Source: Stenotrophomonas sp. SAU14A_NAIMI4_8 (lineage in GTDB: Bacteria > Pseudomonadota > Gammaproteobacteria > Xanthomonadales > Xanthomonadaceae). Taken from it: 64,000 nucleotides of DNA. The stretch covers positions 1,104,820 to 1,168,819 of the forward strand of contig NZ_CP025999.1 of assembly GCF_003086695.1 (NCBI RefSeq), written 5' to 3'. A program made the position numbers and the translations under genes. The stretch's first letter is position 1, and every line of letters begins with the position of its first letter. Below, one piece after another: positions 17,705 to 27,251 of the stretch. Under the pieces are notes generated by a model. The model was given only the letters and a program-made list of their open reading frames with translations. It ran no database searches and was not told the origin of the DNA.

Positions 17705-17838
17705 TCTGCGGCGCCCGGCCCCCGTGCGCGCGGCGCCGGGCGTCTCGCCGGGTGATACCCGGTGCGGCCATGATGGCCCTCCCGTGAATGTCATCTGCGC
17801 TCGGCTATGATGGACGTCGAACTGAAGTGAGTACGCAT

Positions 17839-19176
17839 ATGGAAGTACGACTCACGCGCGAGCAGGTGCTCGCGCTGGCGCCGGATGCGGCGTCGGCCAA
17901 GGCCGGCGCTGCGCTGGCCATCGATGGCAAGTGGGGCCTGCTGGGCGCCGATGCCGAAGCCCTGTGGGGTGAATGCCAGGGCAGCGGTTCCAAGCCCTAC
18001 CAGACCCAGGTGGACCTGGCCGCGCTGGTCAGCCGCTGCTCGTGCCCCAGCCGCAAATTTCCGTGCAAGCACGGCCTGGCGTTGCTGCTGTTGTACGCGT
18101 CGGGCAACCCGCGCTGCGTACCGCAGGCGCGTCCGGCGTGGGTGGATGAATGGCTGCAGGGTCGCCGCGATCGCTCCGCGCGCAAGGAAGCCGCCGCCGA
18201 AGCCGCGGCCAGTGCGCCGCCGCCCGATCCGCAGGCCGCCGCCGCTGCCGCCGGCAAGCGCGAACAGGGGCGCTGGGCGCGCATCGAAGCCGGCGCCGCT
18301 GAGCTTGAACGTTGGATCACCGACCAGTTCCGCCAGGGGCTGGCCAATCTTCCTGCCGATTTCGATGCCGATGCGCAGCGCATGGTCGCGCGCATGGTCG
18401 ATGCGCAGGCGCCGGGCCTGGCCAGCCAGCTCGATGCGGCACTGGGCAGCGGTACGCGCGGGCTGGCACAGCTGGGTGAACTGGCCCTGCAACTGGGGCT
18501 GCTGCAACTGCTCACCCAGGCCGTGCCGCGCCGCGACAGCCTGACCGCTGCACGCGTGGCCGACCTGCGCGCCGCGCTGGGCTGGCCGCTGGAACGCGAG
18601 AGCGTGCAGCGCGACGGCGAAGCCGTTGCCGACCGCTGGCACGTGCAGGGGCAACGACTGATCGAACAGGCCGGCAACCTGATTGAACGCCGGGTCTGGC
18701 TGCAGGGCCTGGACAGCGGGCGCACCGCACTGCTGCAGGAATTCAGCCACGGTGGCCGCGGCTGGGACGCGCAATGGCTGACCGGCTGCGTGCACGCGGC
18801 AACGCTGCACTTCCACCCCGGTACGGTGCCGCTGCGTGCGTTGGCCAGCGATGTGCAGGCCGCCACGCCGGGCCCGGCCAGCGCACGGCCCGATACGCTG
18901 GAATCGGCAACGCAGCCCTATGCCGACAACCCCTGGTTGCCGCAGGTCGCGCTGCGCGTCAGTGATGTGCATGTGGCCCACGACGGCACGCGCAGCTGGT
19001 TGCAGCACGCCGAAGGCGCGTTGCCGCTGCAGTTGCCCGGCCTGCAGGCCTGGTCGTTGCTCGCCTTCGGCGGTGGCCAGGCGCTGTGCGTGATGGGCGA
19101 ATGGGATGGGCAGACGCTGTTGCCGCTGTCGGCGTGGAATGCGCAGGGCGAGCGTTGGGAAAGGAGTGCGGCATGA
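17839..19176 (+). CDS. SWIM zinc-finger protein, first gene of MoxR/VWA operon
   Basis: A 445-residue protein with a SWIM zinc finger at Cys67, Cys69, Cys76 and His78 (CSCPSRKFPCKH), followed by a hydrophobic helix as in the family. SWIM domains bind DNA or proteins. After a linker rich in Ala and charged residues (about 110-150) the rest is a long helical region of unknown fold. In E. coli the SWIM protein YehQ is encoded with a MoxR ATPase and a VWA protein in yehLMPQ. Here it is the first gene. A GTG at 17827 is an alternative start. Its stop overlaps the next ATG. Confidence 0.85.
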   Translation: MEVRLTREQVLALAPDAASAKAGAALAIDGKWGLLGADAEALWGECQGSGSKPYQTQVDLAALVSRCSCPSRKFPCKHGLALLLLYASGNPRCVPQARPAWVDEWLQGRRDRSARKEAAAEAAASAPPPDPQAAAAAAGKREQGRWARIEAGAAELERWITDQFRQGLANLPADFDADAQRMVARMVDAQAPGLASQLDAALGSGTRGLAQLGELALQLGLLQLLTQAVPRRDSLTAARVADLRAALGWPLERESVQRDGEAVADRWHVQGQRLIEQAGNLIERRVWLQGLDSGRTALLQEFSHGGRGWDAQWLTGCVHAATLHFHPGTVPLRALASDVQAATPGPASARPDTLESATQPYADNPWLPQVALRVSDVHVAHDGTRSWLQHAEGALPLQLPGLQAWSLLAFGGGQALCVMGEWDGQTLLPLSAWNAQGERWERSAA

Positions 19177-20702
19177 ACGAGGTCTGGTTGAAACCGGCAT
19201 TGCTGGGCGTGGACCGACCGCAGGCCATCTGCACCGGTGGCGCGATGGACGATGTGCTGCAGGCCATCATCGAAGGGGCCGACGACCCGGCGCTGGCGTA
19301 CAGCCGGCAGATGGGCGTGCTGGCCGCCTGCCGCCGCGCGGCCGCGCCGTTGGCAGCGGCGGTGGCGGTGCCCGCACTGGCCCCGCACGATCCGGCGGCC
19401 TTGCCAGCCGATCATGGTTGGGCGTCGCTGCTGGCCACCTTGTTCAACGCCGGCCATGCCGCGCCGTGGCTGAAGCGCCTGCGCCAGCAGGCCTGTGTGC
19501 GCCTGGCTGCGCAGGGCAGGCACCTGCCGGTGGCGGTGCTACCGGCTGCGCTCGACACGGGCGCGCGCTTCGCGGCGCTGCGTGACGTGCTGCGCCCGGT
19601 GCTGGGCGAGCGCGGGCGCTGGTTGGCGGCGTGCAACGACGAGTGGCGCTATGCGCTGGGCGGCGTCGCTCCTGTTGCCACGGCGCAGGACCTGGAACAG
19701 GTCTGGAACGAAGGCAGCAGCGAAGCCCGCCTGCAGGCGTTCCAGCAGCAGCGTGCGATCGATCCGGGCGCGGCGCGTGCGCGTCTGCAGCAGAACCTGA
19801 AGGAATTGCCGGCGCGCGATCGCGCGCTGTTCGTGGCGGCGCTGGGCAACGGCCTGCACGCCGACGATGAAGCGCTGTTGCAGGCACTGTTGAAGGACCG
19901 CAGCCGCGAGGTACGCGCGCTGGTGGGCCCGCTGCTGGCGCGACTGCCCGACAGCGCGCACGCGCGCTTCCTGCAGGCGCAGATGCAGGGCCTGCTGCAG
20001 GCCCAGCGCAGTGGACTGCTGCGGCGTAGCACCTGGCAGTTGCAGGCACCGGCGGCCGCGGAAGCGGGCTGGGCGGAGGCTGGCATCGACAGCAAGCGGC
20101 CCAACGGCGAATCGCTGGGCGAACGTGCCTGGTGGCTGTATCAGTTGGCCCGCCAGTGGCCGCTGCAGTGGTGGTGCCAGACCCTGGAAAAGACCCCCGA
20201 GGAGGTGCTGGCCTGGGCGCAGAAGACCGATTGGTTCGCCGCCCTGCTGCGCGCCTGGATCGAACAGGTGGATGCCGGTGAACCGGCCTGGGTGGAAGCG
20301 TTGATCGCGCACAAAGCCAGCTACCACCACAAGACCGCGTTGCTGGCGCTGTTGCCGGTGCAGCAGCGCGAGCGCCATTGGCCGGCCACGCTGGCCGAAC
20401 TGCAGGCGCAGGGCCTGCTGCACACCGTTTTGGACAGCACCGAAGCGGCACAGGTGCTGGGCCCGGCCTATTCGCAGGCGCTGGCCCCGCAGGTGGGCGC
20501 GCTGCTGGGCGATGAACGCCTGCGCTACGACTACCTGCTGCGCGACCAGTTGCTGGAACTGCTGGCCGTGCTGCACCCGTCGGTACTGGCGCAGGTGCAG
20601 GTGGCCGAGCCGCCGGCCACGGCCACCGAGGCCATGCTGGCCTGCACGCAGCAGGCCCGCGCTCTGCTGCTCACCCGCCGCGCGCTGTACGCACCGATCT
20701 GA
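19173..20702 (+). CDS. DUF5691-like helical-repeat protein of the MoxR/VWA operon
   Basis: A 509-residue cytosolic protein, overlapping the SWIM gene by ATGA. The middle (about residues 185-275) shows HEAT-like helical pairs, for example DDEALLQALLKDRSREVR. Many Trp-containing segments follow, and the C-terminal part is helical. The sequence fits proteins annotated as DUF5691, which accompany SWIM, MoxR and VWA genes in many bacteria; this match is from memory and not from a search. No catalytic motif is visible, so a scaffold or adaptor role is an inference. Confidence 0.7.
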   Translation: MNEVWLKPALLGVDRPQAICTGGAMDDVLQAIIEGADDPALAYSRQMGVLAACRRAAAPLAAAVAVPALAPHDPAALPADHGWASLLATLFNAGHAAPWLKRLRQQACVRLAAQGRHLPVAVLPAALDTGARFAALRDVLRPVLGERGRWLAACNDEWRYALGGVAPVATAQDLEQVWNEGSSEARLQAFQQQRAIDPGAARARLQQNLKELPARDRALFVAALGNGLHADDEALLQALLKDRSREVRALVGPLLARLPDSAHARFLQAQMQGLLQAQRSGLLRRSTWQLQAPAAAEAGWAEAGIDSKRPNGESLGERAWWLYQLARQWPLQWWCQTLEKTPEEVLAWAQKTDWFAALLRAWIEQVDAGEPAWVEALIAHKASYHHKTALLALLPVQQRERHWPATLAELQAQGLLHTVLDSTEAAQVLGPAYSQALAPQVGALLGDERLRYDYLLRDQLLELLAVLHPSVLAQVQVAEPPATATEAMLACTQQARALLLTRRALYAPI

Positions 20703-20738
20703 CCCTTTCCCCCTTTTCGAATTGCCACTGGAGCCACC

Positions 20739-21821
20739 ATGAGCACGACCGTCCTGCGCCAGCACGCCGAACACCAATACGCCCACGAGCTGGATGAACT
20801 GCGCCGGCAGGACAACCGCCAGCGCCCGGCCAACTGGACGCTGTCGCCGTGGGCGGTGGTGACCTATCTGGTCGGTGGCACGCTGGACAACGGTTTCGTG
20901 GTCAGCCCCAAGTACATCGGCGACCGTCGCCTGATGGAAATCGCAGTGGCCACCATCGCCACCGATCGCGCGTTGCTGCTGTTCGGCGTGCCGGGCACCG
21001 CCAAGTCGTGGGTGTCCGAACACATGACCGCGGCCATCAGCGGCGATTCCACCCTGCTGGTGCAGGGCACGGCCGGTACCAGCGAAGAGCAGATCCGCTA
21101 CGGCTGGAACTACGCGCAGCTGCTGGCCAACGGCCCCAGCGAAAAGGCACTGGTGCCCAGCCCGCTGATGAACGCCATGCGCCTGGGCAAGATCGCGCGC
21201 ATCGAAGAACTCACCCGCATTCCCGCCGATGTGCAGGACGCACTGATCACCGTGCTTTCGGAAAAGACCCTGCCGGTGCCCGAACTGGGCAGCGAGGTGC
21301 AGGCCGTGCGTGGCTTCAGCGTGATCGCTACCGCCAACAACCGCGACAAGGGCGTGAACGAGCTGTCCAGCGCGCTGAAGCGCCGCTTCAACACCGTCAT
21401 CCTGCCGGTGCCGTCCAGCGAGCAGGACGAAGTGGCGATCGTGCTCAAGCGCGTGGCGGAGATGGGCAGCGCGCTGGACCTGCCCGCCGAGCCGCCGGCG
21501 CTGCAGGAAGTGGCGCGCGTGGTGCGCATCTTCCGCGAGCTGCGCAACGGCATCACCGAAGATGGCAAGGCCAAGCTGAAGAGCCCCACCGCCACCTTGT
21601 CCACCGCCGAAGCAATCTCGGTCATCAACAACGGCATGGCGCTGGCCGGGCACTTCGGTGATGGCGTGCTGCGCCCGGCCGACATGGCCGCCGGCATGAT
21701 CGGCGCCATCGTGAAGGATCCGGTGCAGGACGCCCTGGTGTGGAAGGAGTACCTGGAAACGGTGGTGAAGGAACGCGACGACTGGAAGGATCTGTACCGC
21801 GCCTTCCGCGAACACGCCTGA
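20739..21821 (+). CDS. MoxR-family AAA+ ATPase
   Basis: A 360-residue ATPase. The Walker A motif GVPGTAKS lies at residues 83-90. The Walker B position reads ARIEELTRIP near residue 150, with Glu in place of the more usual Asp-Glu. Sensor 1 lies in VIATANNRDKG near residue 195 and the arginine finger in LKRRFN. MoxR ATPases act as chaperones that remodel or activate partners, typically with VWA-domain proteins that use a metal site. Such a VWA gene is the last in this operon. The closest E. coli counterpart by context is YehL. A 36-bp gap separates it from the previous gene. Confidence 0.92.
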   Translation: MSTTVLRQHAEHQYAHELDELRRQDNRQRPANWTLSPWAVVTYLVGGTLDNGFVVSPKYIGDRRLMEIAVATIATDRALLLFGVPGTAKSWVSEHMTAAISGDSTLLVQGTAGTSEEQIRYGWNYAQLLANGPSEKALVPSPLMNAMRLGKIARIEELTRIPADVQDALITVLSEKTLPVPELGSEVQAVRGFSVIATANNRDKGVNELSSALKRRFNTVILPVPSSEQDEVAIVLKRVAEMGSALDLPAEPPALQEVARVVRIFRELRNGITEDGKAKLKSPTATLSTAEAISVINNGMALAGHFGDGVLRPADMAAGMIGAIVKDPVQDALVWKEYLETVVKERDDWKDLYRAFREHA

Positions 21822-21835
21822 GCAGGCCCACGCCG

Positions 21836-24136
21836 ATGAGTGAAGGGATTTCCCTGTTCGGCATCCGCCACCACGGCCCGGGCTGCGCACGCAGCCTGCT
21901 GGCCGCGCTGCAGGCATTGCAGCCGGAGTGCGTGCTGATTGAAGGCCCTGCCGGCTGCGAAGACCTGCTGCCGCACGTGCTGGACGCCGACATGCAGCCG
22001 CCAGTGGCGCTGCTGTCCTACAGCGTGGACGATCCGCAACTGGCGGTGTTCCATCCCTACGCGCTGTACTCGCCGGAATGGCAGGCCCTGCAGTGGGCGC
22101 TGCGCAACGGCGTGGCCGTGCGCTTCATGGATGTGCCGGCGGCGCTGTCGCTGGAATGGCGCGCGCAGCCGCCGGCCGAACCGTTGCCGGAAGAGCCCGA
22201 CGACCTGGACGACGCCGGCACGGCCGCACCGGACCCGGCCCACGCCGCCACAGCGCTGCAGCGCCCGGCCGATCCGCTGGACTGGCTGGCGCAGGCGGCC
22301 GGTCACGCCGACGGCGAGGCCTGGTGGAACTACATGGTGGAAGAGCGCGGTGACGGGCAGGGCCTGTTTGAAGCCATTGCCGAGGCGATGACCGCCGTGC
22401 GCGAACATACGCCGGCCTATCCCGGCCAGCGTGCGGAACAGGAAGCCGTGCGCGAGGCGCACATGCGCAGCGCGCTGCGCAGTGCCAGCAAGGAGTTCCA
22501 GCGCGTTGCCGTGGTCTGCGGTGCCTGGCATGTGCCGGCCCTGCAGCCGCAGGCGCTGCGCGCGAACACCGCCGCGGCCGACAACCGGCTGCTGAAGGGC
22601 CTGCCGCGGCGCCGCACGCAGAGCACCTGGGTGCCCTGGACCTACCGCCACCTGAGCACCGGCAGCGGTTACGGCGCCGGCGTGGACGCGCCGGGCTGGT
22701 ACGACCATCTGTGGCGCAACGCCGGCGTGCACGGCCAGCGTGCGGTGGGCTGGTATGCGCGCGTCGGCCGCCTGCTGCGCGAGCACGGGCTGGATTGTTC
22801 CTCTGCACACCTGATCGAAGCCACCCGCCTGGCCGATACCCTGGCCGCGCTGCGCGGTCGCCCGGCGCCCGGGCTTGAAGACATTGCCGATGCCAGCCGC
22901 AGTGTCATCTGCAACGGCGATGACGCGCCCATGCGCCTGATCGCCGAGCATCTGCTGGTGGGCGAGGCGCTGGGCCAGGTGCCCGCCAGCGTGCCGGTGG
23001 TGCCGCTGCAGCGCGATCTGGAAGCGCAGCAGAAGCGCCTGCGGCTGAAGCCGGAGGCGCTGGAAAAGACTCTCGATCTGGACCTGCGCAAGGACAACGA
23101 TCTGGCCCGCAGCCATCTGCTGCACCGGCTGGGCCTGCTGGGCATCGCGTGGGGGCGGCTGGCGCGTACCGGCCATTCGGCGCGCGGCACCTTCCATGAA
23201 ATCTGGCAGCTGGCGTGGCAGCCGCATTTCGCGGTGGCGGTGGTGGAGGCCAGCCGCCACGGACAGACGCTGGTGGATGCGGCCGGTAACCACGCCATCG
23301 GCCAGGCGCGCCGCGCCGATGGCCTGGCCGAGGTATCCGCGCTGGTGGACCGCGTGCTGCTGGCCGATCTGCCGCACGCGGTGCAGGCCATCGCTGCGGA
23401 ACTGGAGGCGCGCGCGGCCACGGCGGCCGATCCGCTGGCGCTGCTGGCCGCCTTGCCGCCGCTGGCCAACATCCATCGCTACGGCAACGTGCGGCAGACC
23501 GAAGGCGTGCAGGTGGCACACCTGTTCGACAGCATGCTGGAACGCGCAGGCGTCGGTCTGCTGGTAGCGGTAAGCGCGCTGGACGAAGCGCATGCCGAGC
23601 ACGCCCGCGAGGTGCTGCTGGCGGCCGATCGTGCCGTGGCGCTGCGCAACGATGCCGAGCGCAGCGGGCACTGGCGGCAGGCGCTGCAGCGGGTGGCCCT
23701 GTCACCGGCCAGCAGCGCGCTGCTGCGCGGCGTCAGCCTGCGCCTGTTGTTCGACAGCGGCACGCTGGATGCGGGCGCCGTGCACGCGCAGCTGCAGCTG
23801 CAGCTTTCGGCAGGCGCCACGCCGCTGGAGGCTGCGCAATGGCTCGATGGTTTCCTCAACCGCAACGCCACCGTGCTGCTGCACGACGATGCGGTGTGGC
23901 AGATGATCGATGCCTGGGTGGTGGCGCTGGACGAGGACGCGCTGGTGCGCGTGCTGCCGCTGGTGCGGCGCACGTTCTCGGCGTTCGAAGCAGCCGATCG
24001 TCGCGACCTGGGGTCGCGCGTGAAGCAGGCGCCGGGCGCGCCGGTGGCGACCACCGCTGCGGCACCGGACTGGAACCGCGCACGCGCCGAACGCGCGCTG
24101 CCGATGCTGCGTGAACTGCTGGGAGTGCCCGCATGA
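21836..24136 (+). CDS. DUF5682-like protein with possible Tiki/EreA-type metal site
   Basis: A 766-residue protein matching DUF5682 (YehM-like) by context and by its start, FGIRHHGPG. Two GxxH motifs stand at residues 9-12 (GIRH) and 229-232 (GAWH), and a Glu at 36 follows a hydrophobic strand (VLIEGP). This arrangement resembles the TIKI/TraB/EreA/ChaN superfamily, where GxxH-E-GxxH residues form a metal-binding hydrolase site. The remaining ~500 residues are helical. The ATG at 21836 lies 14 bp after the MoxR stop and the end overlaps the VWA gene. The catalytic idea is an inference. Confidence 0.8.
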   Translation: MSEGISLFGIRHHGPGCARSLLAALQALQPECVLIEGPAGCEDLLPHVLDADMQPPVALLSYSVDDPQLAVFHPYALYSPEWQALQWALRNGVAVRFMDVPAALSLEWRAQPPAEPLPEEPDDLDDAGTAAPDPAHAATALQRPADPLDWLAQAAGHADGEAWWNYMVEERGDGQGLFEAIAEAMTAVREHTPAYPGQRAEQEAVREAHMRSALRSASKEFQRVAVVCGAWHVPALQPQALRANTAAADNRLLKGLPRRRTQSTWVPWTYRHLSTGSGYGAGVDAPGWYDHLWRNAGVHGQRAVGWYARVGRLLREHGLDCSSAHLIEATRLADTLAALRGRPAPGLEDIADASRSVICNGDDAPMRLIAEHLLVGEALGQVPASVPVVPLQRDLEAQQKRLRLKPEALEKTLDLDLRKDNDLARSHLLHRLGLLGIAWGRLARTGHSARGTFHEIWQLAWQPHFAVAVVEASRHGQTLVDAAGNHAIGQARRADGLAEVSALVDRVLLADLPHAVQAIAAELEARAATAADPLALLAALPPLANIHRYGNVRQTEGVQVAHLFDSMLERAGVGLLVAVSALDEAHAEHAREVLLAADRAVALRNDAERSGHWRQALQRVALSPASSALLRGVSLRLLFDSGTLDAGAVHAQLQLQLSAGATPLEAAQWLDGFLNRNATVLLHDDAVWQMIDAWVVALDEDALVRVLPLVRRTFSAFEAADRRDLGSRVKQAPGAPVATTAAAPDWNRARAERALPMLRELLGVPA

Positions 24137-25323
24137 GCCTTGAACGAGACGAAACGCTGCCGGCCACCACCTCGCGCGAACAGCGCTGGCGGTTGATCCT
24201 GGGCGAGCAGGCCGACGCGAGCTGCGGCGAGCTGCCCAAGGCATTGCAGGGCATCGACCAGGCACTGGCCGCGCTGTACGAGCCCGATGGCCAGGGCGGC
24301 CTGTCCCGGCGCGGTGGCCGCGGTGGTTCGGCGCCCAACGTCGCGCGCTGGCTGGGCGATATCCGCCGCTACTTCCCGTCGTCGGTAGTGCAGGTCATGC
24401 AGCGCGACGCGCTGCAGCGGCTGAACCTGACCCAGATGCTGCTGGAAAAGGAGATGCTGGAACAGGTGCAGCCGGACGTGCACATGGTGGCCAACCTGAT
24501 TGGCCTGAGCCGGGTCATTCCGGCGCAGACCAAGGAAACCGCACGCATGGTGGTGCGCGCGGTGGTGGACGATCTGCTGGCGCGGCTGGAAGAGCCGATG
24601 CGCACGGCGGTCAGTGGGGCGCTGGACCGTGCACGCCGCAACCGGCGCCCACGCCTGGCCGAGATCGACTGGCACCGCACCATCCGCAGCAACCTGCGGC
24701 ACTGGCAGCCGGAACTGCGCACGGTGGTGCCGCAGGAACTGGTGGGCTATGGCCGCAAGGCGCGCAAGCCGCAGCGCGAAGTGCTGCTGTGCATCGACCA
24801 GAGCGGCTCGATGGCCGCCTCGGTGGTGTATTCCAGCATCTTCGGTGCGGTCATGGCATCGCTGCCGTCGGTCTCCACCCGGCTGGTGGTGTTCGACACC
24901 GAAGTGGTGGACATGAGCGAGCAGCTGGATGATCCGGTGGACATCCTGTTCGGCGTGCAGCTGGGCGGCGGGACCGACATCCACCGTGCGGTGAGCTACT
25001 GCCAGGGCCTGATCCGCGAACCGCACAGCGCCATCCTGGTGCTTATTTCCGATCTGTACGAAGGCGGGGTGGAGGAGAAACTGCTGGCGCGCGCGCGTGA
25101 GCTGGTCGAATCGGGCGTGCAGTTCATCGTGCTGCTGGCACTGAGCGATGAAGGCCGCCCGTCCTACGACCAGCAACTGGCGGCCAAGCTGGCCGCGCTG
25201 GGCGTGCCGTCGTTCGCCTGCACGCCCGATGCGTTCCCTGGTCTGATGGCCGCGGCGATCCGCCGCGACGACATCAACCAGTGGGCCGGCGCCAATGGCC
25301 TGCTGGCCACCCGCGCCGAATGA
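24133..25323 (+). CDS. VWA-domain protein, last gene of MoxR/VWA operon
   Basis: A 396-residue cytosolic protein. The N-terminal ~215 residues are helical and contain a Gly-Arg-rich loop (SRRGGRGGS). The VWA domain covers roughly residues 216-390 and has an intact MIDAS metal site: DQSGSMAAS near residue 221, the Thr in GGGTDIHRA near residue 279, and Asp in ISDLYEGG near residue 303. MoxR-VWA pairs work as chaperone plus metal-dependent adaptor. The counterpart by context in E. coli is YehP. Translation is coupled to the DUF5682 gene by an ATGA overlap. Confidence 0.9.
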   Translation: MSLERDETLPATTSREQRWRLILGEQADASCGELPKALQGIDQALAALYEPDGQGGLSRRGGRGGSAPNVARWLGDIRRYFPSSVVQVMQRDALQRLNLTQMLLEKEMLEQVQPDVHMVANLIGLSRVIPAQTKETARMVVRAVVDDLLARLEEPMRTAVSGALDRARRNRRPRLAEIDWHRTIRSNLRHWQPELRTVVPQELVGYGRKARKPQREVLLCIDQSGSMAASVVYSSIFGAVMASLPSVSTRLVVFDTEVVDMSEQLDDPVDILFGVQLGGGTDIHRAVSYCQGLIREPHSAILVLISDLYEGGVEEKLLARARELVESGVQFIVLLALSDEGRPSYDQQLAAKLAALGVPSFACTPDAFPGLMAAAIRRDDINQWAGANGLLATRAE

Positions 25324-25326
25324 GGG

Positions 25327-26457
25327 TCAGGCCTTCAGCCAGCGCGGCGCCACCGCCACGCCCAGGAAAGCCACCGCCACGCCGATGAAGGCGCCCACCA
25401 GCCCCACATGGTGGGCGGCGAAGCCGATCAGCACCGGCCCGGCCAGCACGCCGGCGTAGCCCAGCGTGGTGACCGCGGTGATCGCCACGCCCTCGGGCAT
25501 GCGGGTCTGGTTGCCGGCCAGCGAGAACAGCGCCGGCACCACGTTGGCGCAGCCCAGGCCCAGCATCACGTAACCGACCAGCGAGGCCTGCCACGGCGTG
25601 ACCAGGGTCAGCACCAGCACGCCCGCCGCGCCCAGCAGGCCGCCCAGCACGATGGCGCGGTGCCGCCCCAGGTGGTCCACCACGCGGTCACCGAACAGGC
25701 GCGCCACAGTCATGCTCAGGGCGAAGGCGGCATAGCCCAGGCCAGCCAGCGTCGGTGCCACGCCGCGCACATCGGTCAGCAGCAGCGCGCTCCAGTCCAG
25801 CATGGTGCCTTCGGCCAGGAATGCCACGAACGCCAGCACGCTGATGAACAGCACGATGCCGCGCGGCCAGGCCAGGAAGGGGCCCTCATGCGCGACCCGT
25901 TCGTTGCGCCAGTGGCGCAGGGCGGGCAGGGCGATCAGCACCATCACCGCGCAGCCCACCAGCACTGCCGGCAGCAGCGGCAGCCAGGCCCCCAGCAGCA
26001 GCGTGCTGGCCGCACCGACGAAGCCGCCGATGCTGTAGAAGGCGTGGAAGCCGGACATCATCGCGCGCCGCGATTCGCGTTCCACCACCACCGCCTGCAC
26101 GTTCATGGTGCAGTCCATGGCACCCACGCCGGCACCGAACACGAACAGGATCGCGCCCAGCGCCCAGGGCGAGGACGCCACCGCCAGCCACGGCAGGGAC
26201 AGGCAGATCAGCGCGCTGGTGGCGATCATCACCGTGCGGCAGCCCAGCCGGGCCGCCAGCACGCCGGCCAGCGGCATGGCCAGCAGCGAACCGGCGCCCA
26301 GGCCGAGCAGGATCAGGCCCAGGGTGGCGTCGTCCACCCCGCTGCGGGCCTTGGCAAAGGGCACCAGGGTGGCCCAGATGGCGGTGGCGAAACCGGGAAT
26401 GAAGAACGCAGCACGGGTGGCGTGCTGCTGCGCGCGGGGCGAGGAAACAGGCGTCAT
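25327..26457 (-). CDS. MFS permease, YbjJ-like
   Basis: A 376-residue inner-membrane protein with about 12 helices. The first helix reads FFIPGFATAIWATLVPF, which recalls YbjJ and fucose-permease-like MFS proteins. The ATG at 26457 is preferred over a TTG at 26472. It lies 20 bp downstream of a DeoR regulator on the same strand, so the two form an operon and the regulator probably controls the permease in response to a sugar or sugar phosphate. The substrate cannot be told. It converges on the MoxR/VWA operon with a three-base gap. Confidence 0.85.
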   Translation of the reverse strand: MTPVSSPRAQQHATRAAFFIPGFATAIWATLVPFAKARSGVDDATLGLILLGLGAGSLLAMPLAGVLAARLGCRTVMIATSALICLSLPWLAVASSPWALGAILFVFGAGVGAMDCTMNVQAVVVERESRRAMMSGFHAFYSIGGFVGAASTLLLGAWLPLLPAVLVGCAVMVLIALPALRHWRNERVAHEGPFLAWPRGIVLFISVLAFVAFLAEGTMLDWSALLLTDVRGVAPTLAGLGYAAFALSMTVARLFGDRVVDHLGRHRAIVLGGLLGAAGVLVLTLVTPWQASLVGYVMLGLGCANVVPALFSLAGNQTRMPEGVAITAVTTLGYAGVLAGPVLIGFAAHHVGLVGAFIGVAVAFLGVAVAPRWLKA

Positions 26458-26477
26458 GGAAGAACCGGACAAGGGGG

Positions 26478-27251
26478 TCAGGAATGCGTGGGATGCACGG
26501 CGATGCCGGCGGCACGGAAGCGTTCGGCCAGCGCGGCCGGGGCGGAGGTGGTCAACACCAGATCGTCGATCTCATCCAGCGCAGCCACCTGCCACACGCC
26601 ACGCGCGCCCAGCTTTTCGGTGGTCGCGGCCACGATCACCCGGCTGGCGCAGGCCAGCATCGCGCGCTTCAACGTGGCTTCCTCGCCATCCATCGCCCAC
26701 ACGCCGGTATCGGCATCGACCGCGCAGGCGCCAGGCAGGTACACATCGGCGCGCAGCCGCTGCACCTGGGCCAGCGCTTCGGCGCCCACCGCACCGCCGC
26801 CCTCGGCCAGGCGGCCGCCGACCAGGTGCACGGTGGTGCCGGCCTGCCACGCCGCCGCCGTGGCGATCTGCGGCGCATTGGTGATGACCGTCAGCGCCAA
26901 TGCGCCGGGCAGCTGCTGGGCGATGGCCTGGTTGGTCGAACCGGCATCGATCAGCAGTACCTGGCCGGGCTGCAGCAGGGTCACCACGCGTGCGGCCAGT
27001 TCGGCCTTGTCGCCGCGGTCCTGGGTCAGCCGTTCGCGCAGCGGCGCCGGCTTCGGTGCCGGCAGCACGGCGCCGCCGTACACACGCTGGCACAGCCCCT
27101 GGGCCGCCAGTTCGCGCAGGTCGCGGCGGATCGAATCTTCGGACACGGCATAGCGGCGCGCCAGGTCGGCGGCCACCACGCGGCCCTGCTGGCGCAGTTC
27201 GTCCAGGATCAGCTGGGTGCGCTGGGCGGGGAGAGTGGGCTCGGCTGTCAT
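26478..27251 (-). CDS. DeoR-family transcriptional regulator
   Basis: A 257-residue repressor. The N-terminal winged helix-turn-helix is in residues 10-60 (RRYAVSEDSIRRDLRELAAQG, shortened here to its core SEDSIRRDLREL). The C-terminal DeoRC domain of the phosphosugar-binding type shows DAGSTN near residue 98 and GAEAL, DGEEATLKR and TEKLG segments. Such proteins usually repress sugar-use operons until a phosphorylated intermediate binds. The ATG at 27251 gives the family start MTAEPTLPAQR; the open frame extends further but is not coding. It is co-directional with the MFS permease gene. Confidence 0.92.
   Translation of the reverse strand: MTAEPTLPAQRTQLILDELRQQGRVVAADLARRYAVSEDSIRRDLRELAAQGLCQRVYGGAVLPAPKPAPLRERLTQDRGDKAELAARVVTLLQPGQVLLIDAGSTNQAIAQQLPGALALTVITNAPQIATAAAWQAGTTVHLVGGRLAEGGGAVGAEALAQVQRLRADVYLPGACAVDADTGVWAMDGEEATLKRAMLACASRVIVAATTEKLGARGVWQVAALDEIDDLVLTTSAPAALAERFRAAGIAVHPTHS

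Noticed and set aside
19539..21917. 792-codon minus-strand open frame
   Set aside because: It covers parts of three plus-strand genes of a tight operon and shows no domain.
21110..23671. 853-codon minus-strand open frame opposite the MoxR and DUF5682 genes
   Set aside because: It mirrors the reading frames of two genes with clear motifs on the plus strand and has a biased composition typical of an antisense shadow.
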